Positions 51,004-61,108 of a DNA stretch of 64,000 nt are shown one piece after another (the first letter of the stretch is position 1; each line of letters begins with the position of its first letter). Position numbers and translations under genes: made by a program. This DNA comes from Streptococcus penaeicida (GTDB lineage: Bacteria; Bacillota; Bacilli; Lactobacillales; Streptococcaceae), in assembly GCF_002887775.1 (NCBI RefSeq), contig NZ_LOCM01000006.1:114959-178958 (forward strand), written 5' to 3'. The notes under the pieces are model-generated. The model made no database searches, was not told where the DNA came from, and saw only the letters and a list, made by a program, of their open reading frames with translations.

Positions 51004-52315
51004 TTGGAAAAAATCAGCTAGAGGTAAGGCACTCCTAGCTATTGAAGATATTTTTGATAATGGTGCCTATTCAAACATTGCCCTTAATAATCAATTGTCA
51101 AACAGCTCTGTTCAAGATAAGGACAAGGGCTTGATTACAGAAATAGTCTATGGGACTATTGCAAAAAAGATTAGCTTGGAATGGTATCTGTCACATGTTA
51201 TTAAAGATCGCGATAAATTAGATAAATGGGTTTATTACTTATTGATGATTAGCCTATACCAGATTCACTATTTGGACAAGGTGCCTAGTCATGCTATCGT
51301 TAATGATGCTGTTGCCATTGCCAAAAACCGTGGCAATAAGCGAGGAGCTGAGAAATTTGTCAACGCCATTCTTCGCCAATTGATAGATGGCGAACTGCCT
51401 TCTTTTGACAGCATCAAGCGTAAAAGTAAACGCCTCTCAGTTACCTACTCTATACCAACTTGGTTGGTCACTAAACTGATTGAACAATTTGGTAACGAAC
51501 GGGCGCTTGCTATTATGGAGAGCCTTTCGCTCCATAGCAAAGCCAGTGTACGAGTGGTCAACCCACAAGAATTTGATACCATAAAAGAAGCCTTAGATGC
51601 TCTGCCATCGCCAGTGGCGCCAACAGCCCTAACAAAAGACAGTGGTTATTTTGCCAATAATCAGTACTTCCAGAATGGCCAAATCACCATTCAAGACGAG
51701 ACTAGTCAGTTAGTCGCTCCGACCTTGGCTATTCAAGGTGATGAATTGATTCTGGATGCTTGTAGTGCACCTGGAGGCAAAACCTGTCACATGGCTTCTT
51801 ATTTAACGAGTGGTAAGGTTGTTGCTCTCGATATTCATGAGCATAAGTTAGCTTTGGTAGAGGAAAATGCAGAACGTTTAGGCGTCTCTGATAAAATTGA
51901 AACAAAAGCTTTAGATGCTAGAGAAGTTCATAACCATTTTGCAGAAGATACTTTTGATAAAATCCTGGTTGATGCCCCTTGTTCAGGTATTGGTTTAATC
52001 AGACGAAAACCAGATATTAAATATACAAAAGATATTCAAGATTTAGAATCCTTACAGGCTGTCCAGTTGGAGATATTGGCTAGCGTTTGTCAAACGATAC
52101 GCAAAGGTGGTATAATAACCTATAGCACTTGCACTATTTTTGATGAAGAAAATTTTCAAGTAGTAGAAAAATTTCTTGAAAGTCATTCTAATTTTGAACA
52201 AGTAGAACTAAAACATACACAAGCGGATATTGTTAAAAATGGTTGTCTATTGATTACACCAGAACAATACCAGACGGACGGTTTCTTTATCAGCCAATTC
52301 CGAAGAGTCTTGTAG
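50993..52315 (+). CDS. rsmB: 16S rRNA m5C967 methyltransferase
   Basis: SAM-dependent enzyme (Sun/Fmu) of 440 residues. The N terminus is a NusB-like RNA-binding domain; the catalytic domain shows [12 protein letters not shown] as SAM motif, the Cys in [16 protein letters not shown] and the second Cys in STCTIF. The start is TTG at 50993, read as fMet, with GGAG at 50983-50986 inside fmt; coupling by overlap is likely. Confidence 0.94.
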   Translation: MANNWKKSARGKALLAIEDIFDNGAYSNIALNNQLSNSSVQDKDKGLITEIVYGTIAKKISLEWYLSHVIKDRDKLDKWVYYLLMISLYQIHYLDKVPSHAIVNDAVAIAKNRGNKRGAEKFVNAILRQLIDGELPSFDSIKRKSKRLSVTYSIPTWLVTKLIEQFGNERALAIMESLSLHSKASVRVVNPQEFDTIKEALDALPSPVAPTALTKDSGYFANNQYFQNGQITIQDETSQLVAPTLAIQGDELILDACSAPGGKTCHMASYLTSGKVVALDIHEHKLALVEENAERLGVSDKIETKALDAREVHNHFAEDTFDKILVDAPCSGIGLIRRKPDIKYTKDIQDLESLQAVQLEILASVCQTIRKGGIITYSTCTIFDEENFQVVEKFLESHSNFEQVELKHTQADIVKNGCLLITPEQYQTDGFFISQFRRVL

Positions 52316-52320
52316 TATTT

Positions 52321-52342
52321 AGGAGGAGACTGACTTAGTCAG
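52321..52342 (+). promoter_or_regulatory. Distant Shine-Dalgarno with intervening hairpin before stp
   Basis: AGGAGGAG (52321-52328) is 23 bases from the ATG at 52352, too far for normal use. The hairpin CTGAC-TTA-GTCAG (52330-52342) lies between and would shorten the effective distance to about 10 bases. Confidence 0.45.
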
Positions 52343-52351
52343 AAAAGACAT

Positions 52352-53092
52352 ATGAAGATTTCATTAATAACAGATATTGGGCAAAAACGCTCAAATAATC
52401 AAGATTTTATCAATAAATTTGATAACAAAAAGGGGATTACCCTGGTCGTTTTAGCTGATGGTATGGGCGGTCACAGAGCCGGAAATATTGCTAGCGAAAT
52501 GACTGTGACAGATCTTGGCAAAGAGTGGGTTCAAACTGAGTTGACGGAATTAAGTCAGATCAAGGAATGGTTGCTTGAAACCATTGAATCCGAAAATAAA
52601 CGTGTTTACCAGATGGGTCAAGGGGAAGATTATAAAGGTATGGGAACGACGGTTGAGGCCGTAGTTTTAGTAGAAAACAATGCTATCTTTGCCCATGTCG
52701 GTGATTCCCGTATTGGTTTAGTTAAAAATGGCGAATATCATTTGCTAACCAGTGACCATTCTTTAGTAAATGAGCTGGTTAAAGCTGGTCAGATTACAGA
52801 AGAAGAAGCAACAGGTCATCCACAAAAGAATATTATCACCCAATCCATTGGTCAAGCTTCTCCAGTGGAAACTGATTTAGGTTTGAAAGTCTTAGAAAAA
52901 GATGACTATCTCGTCATTAATTCTGATGGTTTAACCAACATGGTGACAAATGCTGAAATTGTAGAAATACTTTCCAGAGATATCAGTCTTGATGAAAAAA
53001 ATCAAGAATTGGTCTCATTAGCTAACCTCCGTGGGGGATTAGATAATATTACAATCGCTTTGGTTCATAACGAAAGTGAGGATGGGAAATGA
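52352..53092 (+). CDS. stp: PP2C-type Ser/Thr protein phosphatase
   Basis: Metal-dependent phosphatase of 246 residues (also PppL/PhpP) that removes phosphate from StkP and its substrates. PP2C motifs are visible: RSNNQD near residue 14, LADGMGGH near 36, [34 protein letters not shown] and GGLDNITIA. It overlaps stkP by 4 bases (ATGA), the standard phosphatase-kinase operon. Confidence 0.95.
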   Translation: MKISLITDIGQKRSNNQDFINKFDNKKGITLVVLADGMGGHRAGNIASEMTVTDLGKEWVQTELTELSQIKEWLLETIESENKRVYQMGQGEDYKGMGTTVEAVVLVENNAIFAHVGDSRIGLVKNGEYHLLTSDHSLVNELVKAGQITEEEATGHPQKNIITQSIGQASPVETDLGLKVLEKDDYLVINSDGLTNMVTNAEIVEILSRDISLDEKNQELVSLANLRGGLDNITIALVHNESEDGK

Positions 53093-55020
53093 TACAGATT
53101 GGCAAATTATTTGCTGGTCGCTATCGCATATTGAAATCTATTGGCCGTGGAGGCATGGCAGATGTTTATTTAGCCAATGATTTAATTTTAGATAATGAAG
53201 ATGTTGCAATTAAAGTATTGCGGACCAATTATCAAACTGACCAGGTAGCAGTTGCCCGTTTCCAACGGGAAGCAAGAGCCATGGCAGAATTAAATCATCC
53301 AAACATCGTAGCCATTAGAGATATAGGCGAAGAAGACGGACAGCAATTCTTAGTTATGGAATATGTTGACGGAGCAGACCTTAAGAAATTCATTCAAGAC
53401 AATGCTCCACTTACCAATAATCAAGTTGTTCGGATTATGGAAGAAGTCTTGTCAGCGATGACTTTAGCCCACCAAAAAGGCATTGTCCATCGTGACTTGA
53501 AACCCCAAAATATCCTCTTAACTAAGGCAGGTGTGGTTAAGGTAACTGACTTCGGTATTGCCGTGGCTTTTGCTGAAACTTCCCTAACACAAACCAACTC
53601 GATGTTAGGTAGTGTTCATTATTTGTCACCTGAGCAGGCGCGTGGTTCAAAAGCGACTATTCAAAGTGATATTTATGCTATGGGGATTATGCTCTATGAA
53701 ATGTTAACGGGTCATATTCCATATGATGGTGATAGTGCCGTAACCATTGCTTTGCAGCATTTCCAAAAACCTCTACCTTCTATCTTAGATGAAAATCCAC
53801 AAGTGCCACAAGCTCTTGAAAATGTTGTTATTAAAGCGACTGCTAAAAAATTAAGTGATCGTTATGCGACGACTTTTGACATGAGTAGGGACTTGATGAC
53901 AGCACTTTCTTATAACCGTAGTCGTGAGAAAAAACTTGTCTTTGATGATGGAGAAAACACCAAACCATTACCAAAAGTAACGCCTGTTCCCAATACGACT
54001 CCAAAACCAAATCCTAGTCCTGCTACTAATAAAGCAAGTGGGCCAACAGCTGTTGAAGCTAGTAAAGCTCCTAAAAAGGAAAAGAAACGTGGTCGATTCT
54101 TAGGGACATTATTCAAAATATTATTTGCCTTCTTTGTTGTAGGCGTAGCTATTTTCACTTTCCTTATCCTGACGAGACCTGCAAATGTCAAGGTTCCTAA
54201 TTTAAGCGGAAGCGATTTGCAAACTGCAAAAGCGGAATTGAAGACGCTTGGCTTTAAAGTGGGCCAAGTGACGGATATTCAAAGTGACGAAGTTGCTGAG
54301 GGTTCTGTTGTTGAAACTGATCCAGTGGCGGGAACTGCCAAACGTGAAGGTTCTAAAGTCAATATCTTTGTTTCAAAAGGCAGTGCCGGCTTTAAAGTTA
54401 AAAACTATAAAGGTAAGGATTACCAAAGTGTTATAAATGAACTAATGAATGATTATGGTTTGAACCGCAGTCAAATTAAAGTTAAGCGTAAAATTACAAC
54501 GGATTATGACAAACAAGACCTTGTTGTCAGTCAATCAGTAGCTAAAGGTGGTCACTTCAACCCTAATGGTAAGAAGAAATTTACCTTAACAGTAGCGACA
54601 ACTGATCCAATTGCAATGCCACAGTTAATAGGTATGTCCTATCAAGATGCTAAACTGCTCTTGGAAGAAAGTGGCGTTGACGGAGACCGTATTAAGGTTT
54701 ATCAACTGAATGCTGATGGAACAACCGCCTTAATTGAAAAACCATCTGCGAATACTGTCATAACCTACCAAGACCCATTACTGAATGGACAACTTTCCCT
54801 AACTGATAATTCTGATGTTAATCTTTATATCAGTGGTGATACAGGGACAAGTAGTACGGCTGAAAGTTCTTCTGCGCAAACAAGTGAATCGTCTTCAGAA
54901 GAAAAAACAGATACGACAGATTCTAGTACTGGTACAAGCGATACAAGTACTAGTGAGACAACGCCAGCAACTTCTGGAACTGCTTCAAATACAGACCCAG
55001 CTGCTACGCAAGCACAATAA
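53089..55020 (+). CDS. stkP: Ser/Thr protein kinase with PASTA domains
   Basis: Membrane sensor kinase of 643 residues controlling division and wall synthesis. The kinase domain has [11 protein letters not shown], catalytic VHRDLKPQN near residue 134 and DFG. A Pro-rich juxtamembrane stretch leads to one membrane helix near residues 342-364, then three PASTA repeats that bind muropeptides or beta-lactams. The last 60 residues are almost only Ser, Thr, Glu and Ala. Likely targets in this window are MapZ, GpsB and LiaR, by analogy with other streptococci. Confidence 0.95.
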   Translation: MIQIGKLFAGRYRILKSIGRGGMADVYLANDLILDNEDVAIKVLRTNYQTDQVAVARFQREARAMAELNHPNIVAIRDIGEEDGQQFLVMEYVDGADLKKFIQDNAPLTNNQVVRIMEEVLSAMTLAHQKGIVHRDLKPQNILLTKAGVVKVTDFGIAVAFAETSLTQTNSMLGSVHYLSPEQARGSKATIQSDIYAMGIMLYEMLTGHIPYDGDSAVTIALQHFQKPLPSILDENPQVPQALENVVIKATAKKLSDRYATTFDMSRDLMTALSYNRSREKKLVFDDGENTKPLPKVTPVPNTTPKPNPSPATNKASGPTAVEASKAPKKEKKRGRFLGTLFKILFAFFVVGVAIFTFLILTRPANVKVPNLSGSDLQTAKAELKTLGFKVGQVTDIQSDEVAEGSVVETDPVAGTAKREGSKVNIFVSKGSAGFKVKNYKGKDYQSVINELMNDYGLNRSQIKVKRKITTDYDKQDLVVSQSVAKGGHFNPNGKKKFTLTVATTDPIAMPQLIGMSYQDAKLLLEESGVDGDRIKVYQLNADGTTALIEKPSANTVITYQDPLLNGQLSLTDNSDVNLYISGDTGTSSTAESSSAQTSESSSEEKTDTTDSSTGTSDTSTSETTPATSGTASNTDPAATQAQ

Positions 55021-55024
55021 CAAA

Positions 55025-55060
55025 AAAAGACTTGATAAGGTTATTTATCAAGTCTTTTGT
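55025..55060 (+). terminator. Terminator after stkP
   Basis: AAAAGACTTGATAA pairs perfectly with TTATCAAGTCTTTT around 6 bases. Confidence 0.9.
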
Positions 55061-55129
55061 CATCTTTAAAGGCTATTAATGAAATTCTCCATGTTTTTTG
55101 ATAAAATGACTAGTAGTGGAAGGAGAACA

Positions 55130-55825
55130 ATGAAAAAATTTCAATTCTTTTTATTAGTAGAATGTATCCTTTTAGCCATGGGCATTATGACCATTCTGGC
55201 CAATGATGTGGCTAGTTTTATTTTTATTGTCGTTATTATTTTGATGGCCCTGCGCTTTTACAATCAAGATAGTCGGAATAATTTTATCCTTACGATAAGT
55301 TTATTATTACTTTTCCTCATTTTCATGCTCAACCCCTATATTATTCTAGCGGTCCTCTTCGGCATCATTTATGTCTTTATCAACCATTTTTCCCAAGTCA
55401 AAAAGAAAAATCGATATGCTTTGATTCGCTTTAAGGAAGAAGGAATTGCTGTTAAGCAGACCAAACACCAATGGGTGGGAGCGGCTACTTATGAAAGTGA
55501 TTACTATGCTTTTGATGATATCAATATTGTTCGGGTTAGTGGAAATGACACCATTGACTTAACCCATGTCATCGTATCAGGGCAGGATAATATGATTATG
55601 ATTCGCAAAGTTTTTGGTAATACCAAAATTGTGATTCCAATTGATGTTGCGGTCACTCTTGAAGTTGCTTCAATCTATGCGACTATCTCATTTTTAAAAA
55701 CCGAAGAATATGACCTGAGGAATGAGTCCATCAAATTAGGTTGTGACCAGTCTCAAGATGCTATCAAAAAGGTTAAAATAATCGTCAATACGATTGCTGG
55801 AAATGTTGAGGTGATCAGACGATGA
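55130..55825 (+). CDS. liaF: Envelope stress response inhibitor LiaF
   Basis: Membrane protein of 231 residues that holds the LiaS kinase inactive without stress. Hydrophobic helices fill residues 3-90, followed by a cytoplasmic LiaF-type beta-rich C-terminal domain with DDINIVRVSGNDTIDLTHV split near 140-155. The frame extends to ATG 55079, but GGAAGGAG precedes 55130, which is preferred. Its stop overlaps liaS (ATGA). Confidence 0.88.
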   Translation: MKKFQFFLLVECILLAMGIMTILANDVASFIFIVVIILMALRFYNQDSRNNFILTISLLLLFLIFMLNPYIILAVLFGIIYVFINHFSQVKKKNRYALIRFKEEGIAVKQTKHQWVGAATYESDYYAFDDINIVRVSGNDTIDLTHVIVSGQDNMIMIRKVFGNTKIVIPIDVAVTLEVASIYATISFLKTEEYDLRNESIKLGCDQSQDAIKKVKIIVNTIAGNVEVIRR

Positions 55826-56826
55826 AAAGACATTATTATTTATTAGTTTGGCTCTATTCAACCATTACGATTTTGACAATAGTTTTTGTCGTTATGGATA
55901 ATTTGGGTTTAAATCTGGATTATCTCAGACTCAATGTTTGGCGGGCAGAAAAGCTATTTTTCTCAATCCTCTTGTTAATTGTTTCAGTGACCTTGCTGTT
56001 ACTCTTGCTTTGGATTACTCTTGATGATATCAGTAAACGCACAATCAACCAAAATCTCCGTCGCATCATTGATAATCGCCCAATCAAACTAGAAGAAACA
56101 TCAGAAACCAATATAAATTTGATTCGTTTATCTAAAAAGATGTTTCACATGACCAATAGCTTGCAGAAGAAAGAAAGTGCCTATATTTTAGATAGTCAAA
56201 AGATTGTTCAAAGGGAACGGAAACGGATTGCCCGTGACTTACACGATACCGTTAGTCAGGAACTCTTTGCCTCTTCCATGATTCTTTCGGGAATTTCCAT
56301 GAGTATAGATGATTTGGAAAAAGAAGAATTAAATACGCAAATTCAAACAGTCGAAGCCATGTTGCAAAATGCTCAGAAGGACTTGCGGGTTCTCTTATTA
56401 CACTTAAGACCGACAGAATTAGCTAACCGTACCTTAACCGAAGGTATCCGGATGATTCTCAAAGAATTAACCGATAAAAGTGATATTGAGATTGTTTATA
56501 AAGAGAATATTAAGAGTCTCCCTAAAGCTGTTGAGGATAATCTTTTTAGGATTGCTCAAGAGTTTATCAGTAATACCCTTAAACATGCCAATGCTAGTCG
56601 CATTGAACTCTATCTCAATCAAACACCTAATGAAGTCCAACTAAAAATGGTTGATAATGGTGTTGGTTTTGATATGGATGAGGTGCGAAACCTCAGCTAC
56701 GGTTTGAAAAATATTGAAGATCGGATTGATGATCTTGCTGGTTCCTTAAATCTTATTAGTGAACGTGGCAAGGGCGTATCAATGGATATTCGTCTACCCT
56801 TGGTGACGGAGGAGAAAAATGGATAA
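55822..56826 (+). CDS. liaS: Sensor histidine kinase LiaS
   Basis: Kinase of 334 residues with two N-terminal membrane helices and a very short extracellular loop (intramembrane-sensing type). The HisKA_3 phosphoacceptor is in RIARDLHDTVSQELFA near residue 141, and the ATPase motifs are NTLKHANAS (N box), DNGVGFD and GLKNIEDRI. It acts with LiaF and LiaR in the response to wall-active antibiotics. Overlaps liaR by 8 bases. Confidence 0.94.
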   Translation: MKRHYYLLVWLYSTITILTIVFVVMDNLGLNLDYLRLNVWRAEKLFFSILLLIVSVTLLLLLLWITLDDISKRTINQNLRRIIDNRPIKLEETSETNINLIRLSKKMFHMTNSLQKKESAYILDSQKIVQRERKRIARDLHDTVSQELFASSMILSGISMSIDDLEKEELNTQIQTVEAMLQNAQKDLRVLLLHLRPTELANRTLTEGIRMILKELTDKSDIEIVYKENIKSLPKAVEDNLFRIAQEFISNTLKHANASRIELYLNQTPNEVQLKMVDNGVGFDMDEVRNLSYGLKNIEDRIDDLAGSLNLISERGKGVSMDIRLPLVTEEKNG

Positions 56827-57460
56827 TATCACAGTAATATTAGTCGACGACCATGAGATGGTTCGACTTGGTTTGAAAAGTTTTTTAAATATGCAAAAGG
56901 ACATCAGTGTCATCGCAGAAGCTGCAACGGGCCGTCAAGGTGTTGATATGGCTCTTGAACTGAAACCAGATGTGGTGGTTATGGACTTAGTTATGCCTGA
57001 ACTAGGCGGTGTCGAAGCGACTTTAGAAATTTTACAGAAATGGCCAGAGGCCAAGATTCTGGTCTTAACTTCTTATTTAGATAATGAAAAAATTTACCCC
57101 GTGATCGAAGCTGGTGCAAAGGGCTACATGCTCAAAACAAATAGTGCTGCTGAAATCCTCAATGCTATACGAAAAGTGTCTAAGGGCCAATTGGCCATTG
57201 AGACGGAAGTCGACAAAAAAATCAAAGCCCACGACCAGCATCCTGATTTGCATGAAGAGTTAACGGCGCGTGAATACGATATTCTCTATTTGCTGGCCAA
57301 AGGTTATGATAACCAAACCATTGCCGATGAACTTTTTATTTCCTTAAAAACCGTTAAAACTCACGTTTCTAATATTTTGGCAAAATTAGAAGTTGATGAT
57401 CGTACCCAGGCTGTTGTCTATGCTTTCCGGCACCACTTAGTGCCACAAGACGACAATTAG
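56819..57460 (+). CDS. liaR: Response regulator LiaR
   Basis: NarL/FixJ-type regulator of 213 residues. The receiver domain shows VDDHEM, the phosphoacceptor Asp in VVMDLVMPE near residue 54 and the Lys in GYMLKT. The LuxR-type helix-turn-helix near residues 145-205 contains LLAKGYDNQTIADEL and KTVKTHVSNIL. GGAG lies before the ATG within liaS. Confidence 0.95.
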   Translation: MDNITVILVDDHEMVRLGLKSFLNMQKDISVIAEAATGRQGVDMALELKPDVVVMDLVMPELGGVEATLEILQKWPEAKILVLTSYLDNEKIYPVIEAGAKGYMLKTNSAAEILNAIRKVSKGQLAIETEVDKKIKAHDQHPDLHEELTAREYDILYLLAKGYDNQTIADELFISLKTVKTHVSNILAKLEVDDRTQAVVYAFRHHLVPQDDN

Positions 57461-57469
57461 TGGTATAAT
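57461..57469 (+). promoter_or_regulatory. Promoter before the HAD-PPIase gene
   Basis: Extended -10 TGG-TATAAT (57461-57469), directly after the liaR stop. Confidence 0.65.
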
Positions 57470-57493
57470 GATAGGAGTTAACGGAGGATTATA

Positions 57494-58894
57494 ATGGACG
57501 CAAAATTAAAATATAAAGCTAAGAAAATCAAGATGGTTTTCTTTGATATCGATGATACTTTGCGAGTTAAAGATACGGGTTACATGCCTAAGTCAATTCA
57601 AAAAGTTTTTAAAGAATTGAAAGCTAAAGGTATTCTGACAGGGATTGCTTCTGGACGGGCACGCTATGGTGTTCCTGAAGATGTGCAGAATTTGCATGCT
57701 GACTACTGTGTTAAGTTGAATGGAGCTTACGCAAAGGACGATGATAAAAATATTATCTTCCAAGCACCAATTCCGGATGAATTCGTTAAACGTTATAAGG
57801 AATGGGCTGACGCTGTCGGTATTCACTACGGAATGGCTGGACGCCACCAAGCGGTATTATCAGTAAGAAATGACTTAGTTAGCAATACCATTGACCATGT
57901 TTATGCTGACTTAGAAGTAGACCCTGATTTCAATGAGAAGCATGATGTATACCAAATGTGGACTTTTGAAGATCAAGGAGATGTTTTACAATTACCAGAA
58001 GATTTAGCAGAACATTTACGTCTGGTTAGATGGCATGATAATTCTTCTGATGTTGTCTTAAAAGGAACATCTAAAGCCTTAGGAGTTTCCAAAGTTTTGG
58101 AACACTTAGGACTTAAACCGGAAAATATTCTTGTTTTCGGGGATGAACTGAATGATTTAGAATTATTTGATTTTGCAGGAATCAGCGTTGCCATGGGTGT
58201 TTCTCATCCATTGGTTCAAGAAAAGGCTGATTTCGTGACTAAGAAAGTAGAAGAAGACGGCATCTTGTATGCCTTGGAGGAATTAGGATTGATCGAAAAA
58301 GAATTAAACTTCCCACAATTAGAATTGGAAACAGTTGAAGGGCCAAAAGCTATTATTAAAACCAATCATGGTCAAATGAGTCTTCAACTTTTTCCTGAAC
58401 AAGCTCCTAAAACAGTTGCTAACTTCATTGGTTTAGCTAAAGAAGGCTACTATGATGGTATTATCTTCCATCGTATTATTTCTGATTTTATGATTCAAGG
58501 TGGTGACCCAACTGGTACTGGTATGGGCGGACAATCGATTTACGGCGATAGTTTTGAAGATGAATTTTCAGATGAACTTTACAATCTTCGAGGAGCTCTA
58601 TCAATGGCCAATGCTGGACCAAATACAAATGGTAGCCAGTTCTTCATCGTTCAAAATGCCCGTATTCCTTATGCTCAAAAAGAATTAGAACGCGGTGGCT
58701 GGCCAGCTCCAATTGCCAAAGCTTATGCTGAAAATGGTGGAACTCCTCATTTAGACAGACGCCATACGGTTTTTGGTCAATTACTAGATCAAGAGTCATT
58801 TATTGTATTAGATGCTATTGCAGCAGTTGAAACAGGTGCTCAAGATAAGCCAAAAGAAGATGTTGTTATTGAAACAATTGAGGTTATTGACTAA
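57494..58894 (+). CDS. Cof-type HAD phosphatase fused to a cyclophilin-type peptidyl-prolyl isomerase
   Basis: Fusion protein of 466 residues without a signal peptide, so cytoplasmic. The N-terminal half (about 1-265) is a HAD-IIB hydrolase with [15 protein letters not shown] and [11 protein letters not shown]. The C-terminal half (about 275-466) is a cyclophilin with [35 protein letters not shown] and HTVFGQ, the catalytic Arg included. The fusion recurs in streptococci. A link between the phosphatase and prolyl isomerase activities is unknown. Its stop overlaps the S1 protein start (TAATG). Confidence 0.92.
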   Translation: MDAKLKYKAKKIKMVFFDIDDTLRVKDTGYMPKSIQKVFKELKAKGILTGIASGRARYGVPEDVQNLHADYCVKLNGAYAKDDDKNIIFQAPIPDEFVKRYKEWADAVGIHYGMAGRHQAVLSVRNDLVSNTIDHVYADLEVDPDFNEKHDVYQMWTFEDQGDVLQLPEDLAEHLRLVRWHDNSSDVVLKGTSKALGVSKVLEHLGLKPENILVFGDELNDLELFDFAGISVAMGVSHPLVQEKADFVTKKVEEDGILYALEELGLIEKELNFPQLELETVEGPKAIIKTNHGQMSLQLFPEQAPKTVANFIGLAKEGYYDGIIFHRIISDFMIQGGDPTGTGMGGQSIYGDSFEDEFSDELYNLRGALSMANAGPNTNGSQFFIVQNARIPYAQKELERGGWPAPIAKAYAENGGTPHLDRRHTVFGQLLDQESFIVLDAIAAVETGAQDKPKEDVVIETIEVID

Positions 58895-59253
58895 TGAAAA
58901 TCGGCGACAAATTGCATGGGACCATTACAGGCGTAAAACCTTATGGTGCTTTTGTAGCCCTTGATAATGGTACCTCTGGATTAATTCATATTTCAGAAAT
59001 CAAAACAGGATTCATTGACAATATTAATGACATCTTATCTATTGGAGAAGAAGTTGATGTCCAAGTCGTTGACTATGATGAATTCAATCAAAAAGTCAGT
59101 CTATCGATGAGGACGTTGGAAGAAGAAAAACACCATTTATCTCATCGTCATCGCTTTTCAAATAGTCGTTTAAAAATTGGTTTCAAACCATTAGGTGATA
59201 ACCTAGACAATTGGGTAAAAGAAGGTCTGGAAAATTTTAAACAAAAAAACTAG
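58894..59253 (+). CDS. S1-domain RNA-binding protein (CvfD/GSP13-like)
   Basis: Small protein of 119 residues with one S1 domain in the first 75 residues: GTITGVKPYGAFVALDNG, GLIHISEI and VQVVDYDEFNQKVSLS. A basic tail follows. Homologues in S. pneumoniae (CvfD) and Bacillus (GSP13) bind RNA and act in post-transcriptional stress regulation. Translationally coupled to the HAD-PPIase fusion by a one-base overlap. Confidence 0.88.
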   Translation: MKIGDKLHGTITGVKPYGAFVALDNGTSGLIHISEIKTGFIDNINDILSIGEEVDVQVVDYDEFNQKVSLSMRTLEEEKHHLSHRHRFSNSRLKIGFKPLGDNLDNWVKEGLENFKQKN

Positions 59254-59385
59254 GATATTTTCTAGTTCCCCAGCGAAGCCATGAAGATCACGGCTTCACT
59301 ATTTTCCTTCATGTTTAGGGGTCGACTAAAAAAGACAAATTCTTCAAGAATTTGTCTTTTTTATGTCTTTTGCCTTTTTTAAAGA
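59254..59385. terminator. Terminator region between convergent genes
   Basis: Three hairpins: AACTAG/CTAGTT (59248-59267), GAAGCC/GGCTTC (59275-59297) and the strong bidirectional AAAAAAGACAAATTCTT/AAGAATTTGTCTTTTTT (59328-59362) with one central base. The last can end both the S1-protein and the cysK transcripts. Confidence 0.85.
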
Positions 59386-60312
59386 TTAATCGAATTGATA
59401 AAGTTCTGTTGATAAGTAACGTTCGCCATTATCTGGTAAGAGGGCGAGAACTTTTTTACCTTTACCTAATTCTTTTGCCAATTCTAAGGCAGCAAAGATA
59501 GCTGCGCCAGCAGAAATACCTACTAGAAAACCTTCATTGCCACCAACTAGGCGACCTGTTTTGAAGGCATCCTCCGAAGTTACACGGATAATCTGATCAT
59601 AAGAATTAGTGTCTAAAGTTTCTGGAATGAAACCAGCTGAGATACCTTGAATTTTATGAGGTCCTGGTTCTTGGCCAGAAAGGACAGCTGATTCGTCAGC
59701 TTCTACCGCATAAGTTTTGATACCAGGCATTGCTTTTTTCAAGGCATGTGAAACTCCTGTAATTGTTCCACCAGTACCTACACCAGCTACAAAAGCATCC
59801 AAACCAATCTCATTGAAAGCTTCGATGATTTCTTGACCGGTTGTTTCTTCATGGATTTTTGGATTGGCTGGATTATTAAATTGTAAAGGAACCCAACCAC
59901 CAATTTCCTCTGCCAAAGCTTGGGCTTTGGCAATGGCACCTTTCATTCCCTCAGAACCAGGAGTAAGGACTAATTTAGCACCGTATGCTTGAATCAGTTG
60001 GCGACGTTCGATACTCATTGTTTCAGGCATAACAATAATGACTTTGTAGCCTTTAGCAGCTCCGACCCAAGCTAAACCGATACCAGTATTACCACTTGTA
60101 GGCTCGATAATGGTATCACCAGGTTTGATTGTGCCATCTTTTTCAGCCGCCTCAATCATCGAAAGAGCAATCCGGTCCTTAACGCTTGAACCAGGATTAA
60201 AGGATTCCAATTTCACATAAACTTCAGCAGCATCCGGGCTAGTTAAGTTATTTAATTTGATAATAGGAGTGTTTCCAATTAATTCCGTAATATTTGTATA
60301 GATTTTTGACAT
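59386..60312 (-). CDS. cysK: Cysteine synthase A
   Basis: PLP-dependent O-acetylserine sulfhydrylase of 308 residues making cysteine from O-acetylserine and sulfide. The PLP Lys is in [10 protein letters not shown] near residue 44, the substrate loop is [11 protein letters not shown] near 68-78 and the phosphate cradle [10 protein letters not shown] near 178. GGGAG precedes the ATG on the minus strand. A LysR-type (CysR/CmbR) control is suggested by an inverted repeat upstream. Confidence 0.95.
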   Translation of the reverse strand: MSKIYTNITELIGNTPIIKLNNLTSPDAAEVYVKLESFNPGSSVKDRIALSMIEAAEKDGTIKPGDTIIEPTSGNTGIGLAWVGAAKGYKVIIVMPETMSIERRQLIQAYGAKLVLTPGSEGMKGAIAKAQALAEEIGGWVPLQFNNPANPKIHEETTGQEIIEAFNEIGLDAFVAGVGTGGTITGVSHALKKAMPGIKTYAVEADESAVLSGQEPGPHKIQGISAGFIPETLDTNSYDQIIRVTSEDAFKTGRLVGGNEGFLVGISAGAAIFAALELAKELGKGKKVLALLPDNGERYLSTELYQFD

Positions 60313-60349
60313 GCTATTCTCCCTTATAATAAGACTATTATTCTCTTCT

Positions 60350-60405
60350 AGTATATGCTCTGCAATTAGAATTGTAAAATAGTTTAATCTTATTATCCTG
60401 ATAAG
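60350..60405 (-). promoter_or_regulatory. cysK promoter with upstream inverted repeat
   Basis: On the minus strand TTTACA (60378-60373), 17 bp, TATACT (60355-60350). The inverted repeat CTTAT-N7-ATAAG (60389-60405) sits just upstream of the -35, where a LysR-family activator such as CysR would bind; which regulator is inferred only. Confidence 0.6.
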
Positions 60406-60414
60406 CTTAGTCTA

Positions 60415-61053
60415 TCATGGCTTTGACACTGGTACTTCAATTACTTTAGGATCAATTTTTTGGTAGGCCAACTTGCCTTGATAATGTTGGGTCAATTGTT
60501 CCAATAGTTCTTTTTGGAAATCACTATCACAGTATAGGCTGGTTGAGACTTTGTCCGTAAACTCCGGATCATGTTCTACTAGGCCAAAGGCTTCCAAAAA
60601 ATTGGGGAAGGTCTGGTATTGAGAATAGCTGAGCTCTAAGCGAATGCCTACCTGCTCTTTGACCTCAACGATTTGGACTTGCTCCAAGCAGCTTGAAACA
60701 GCACTTGAATAAGCACGGATTAAGCCACCAGTTCCTAGCTTGATGCCACCAAAATATCGGGTAACCACCACTAATATATTGGTTAATTCTTGCTTCTCTA
60801 ATACGGATAACATAGGAACTCCGGCTGTGCCAGAGGGTTCACCATCATCACTAGAACGTTTGATTTGAGCTTTTTCACCAATAATCATTGCCGAGCAAGA
60901 ATGGTTAGCTTTGTAATGTTCTTTCTTGATTCTTGCGATGATTTCCCGGCCTTGATCTTCTGTCTCAATGCGAAAGGTTTGGCAAATAAAGCGAGATTTT
61001 TTGATGATTTCATCGTGTTGAGTATTTTTTTCAATTGTTTTATAGGATTCCAT
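60415..61053 (-). CDS. YigZ family (IMPACT) protein
   Basis: Protein of 212 residues of the YigZ/IMPACT family: SRFICQTFRI, the family signature SSDDGEPSGTAGVPML near residue 67 and VVVTRYFGGIKLGTGGLIRAY, then a C-terminal domain of the DUF1949 type. Related to a eukaryotic translation regulator; the bacterial function is unknown. It is divergent from comFA with a 55-base gap, the usual streptococcal arrangement. Confidence 0.9.
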   Translation of the reverse strand: MESYKTIEKNTQHDEIIKKSRFICQTFRIETEDQGREIIARIKKEHYKANHSCSAMIIGEKAQIKRSSDDGEPSGTAGVPMLSVLEKQELTNILVVVTRYFGGIKLGTGGLIRAYSSAVSSCLEQVQIVEVKEQVGIRLELSYSQYQTFPNFLEAFGLVEHDPEFTDKVSTSLYCDSDFQKELLEQLTQHYQGKLAYQKIDPKVIEVPVSKP

Positions 61054-61093
61054 AAGAAAAGTTTACAGTAAATTCGCATTTTTGGCAAAAAAT

Positions 61094-61101
61094 CTCGAAT
61101 A
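61094..61101 (+). promoter_or_regulatory. Cin-box (ComX promoter) of comFA
   Basis: CTCGAATA matches the ComX consensus TACGAATA at 6 of 8 positions including the CGAATA core. It ends 7 bases before the ATG, so the late-competence transcript would be leaderless. Confidence 0.65.
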
Positions 61102-61108
61102 GATAAGT

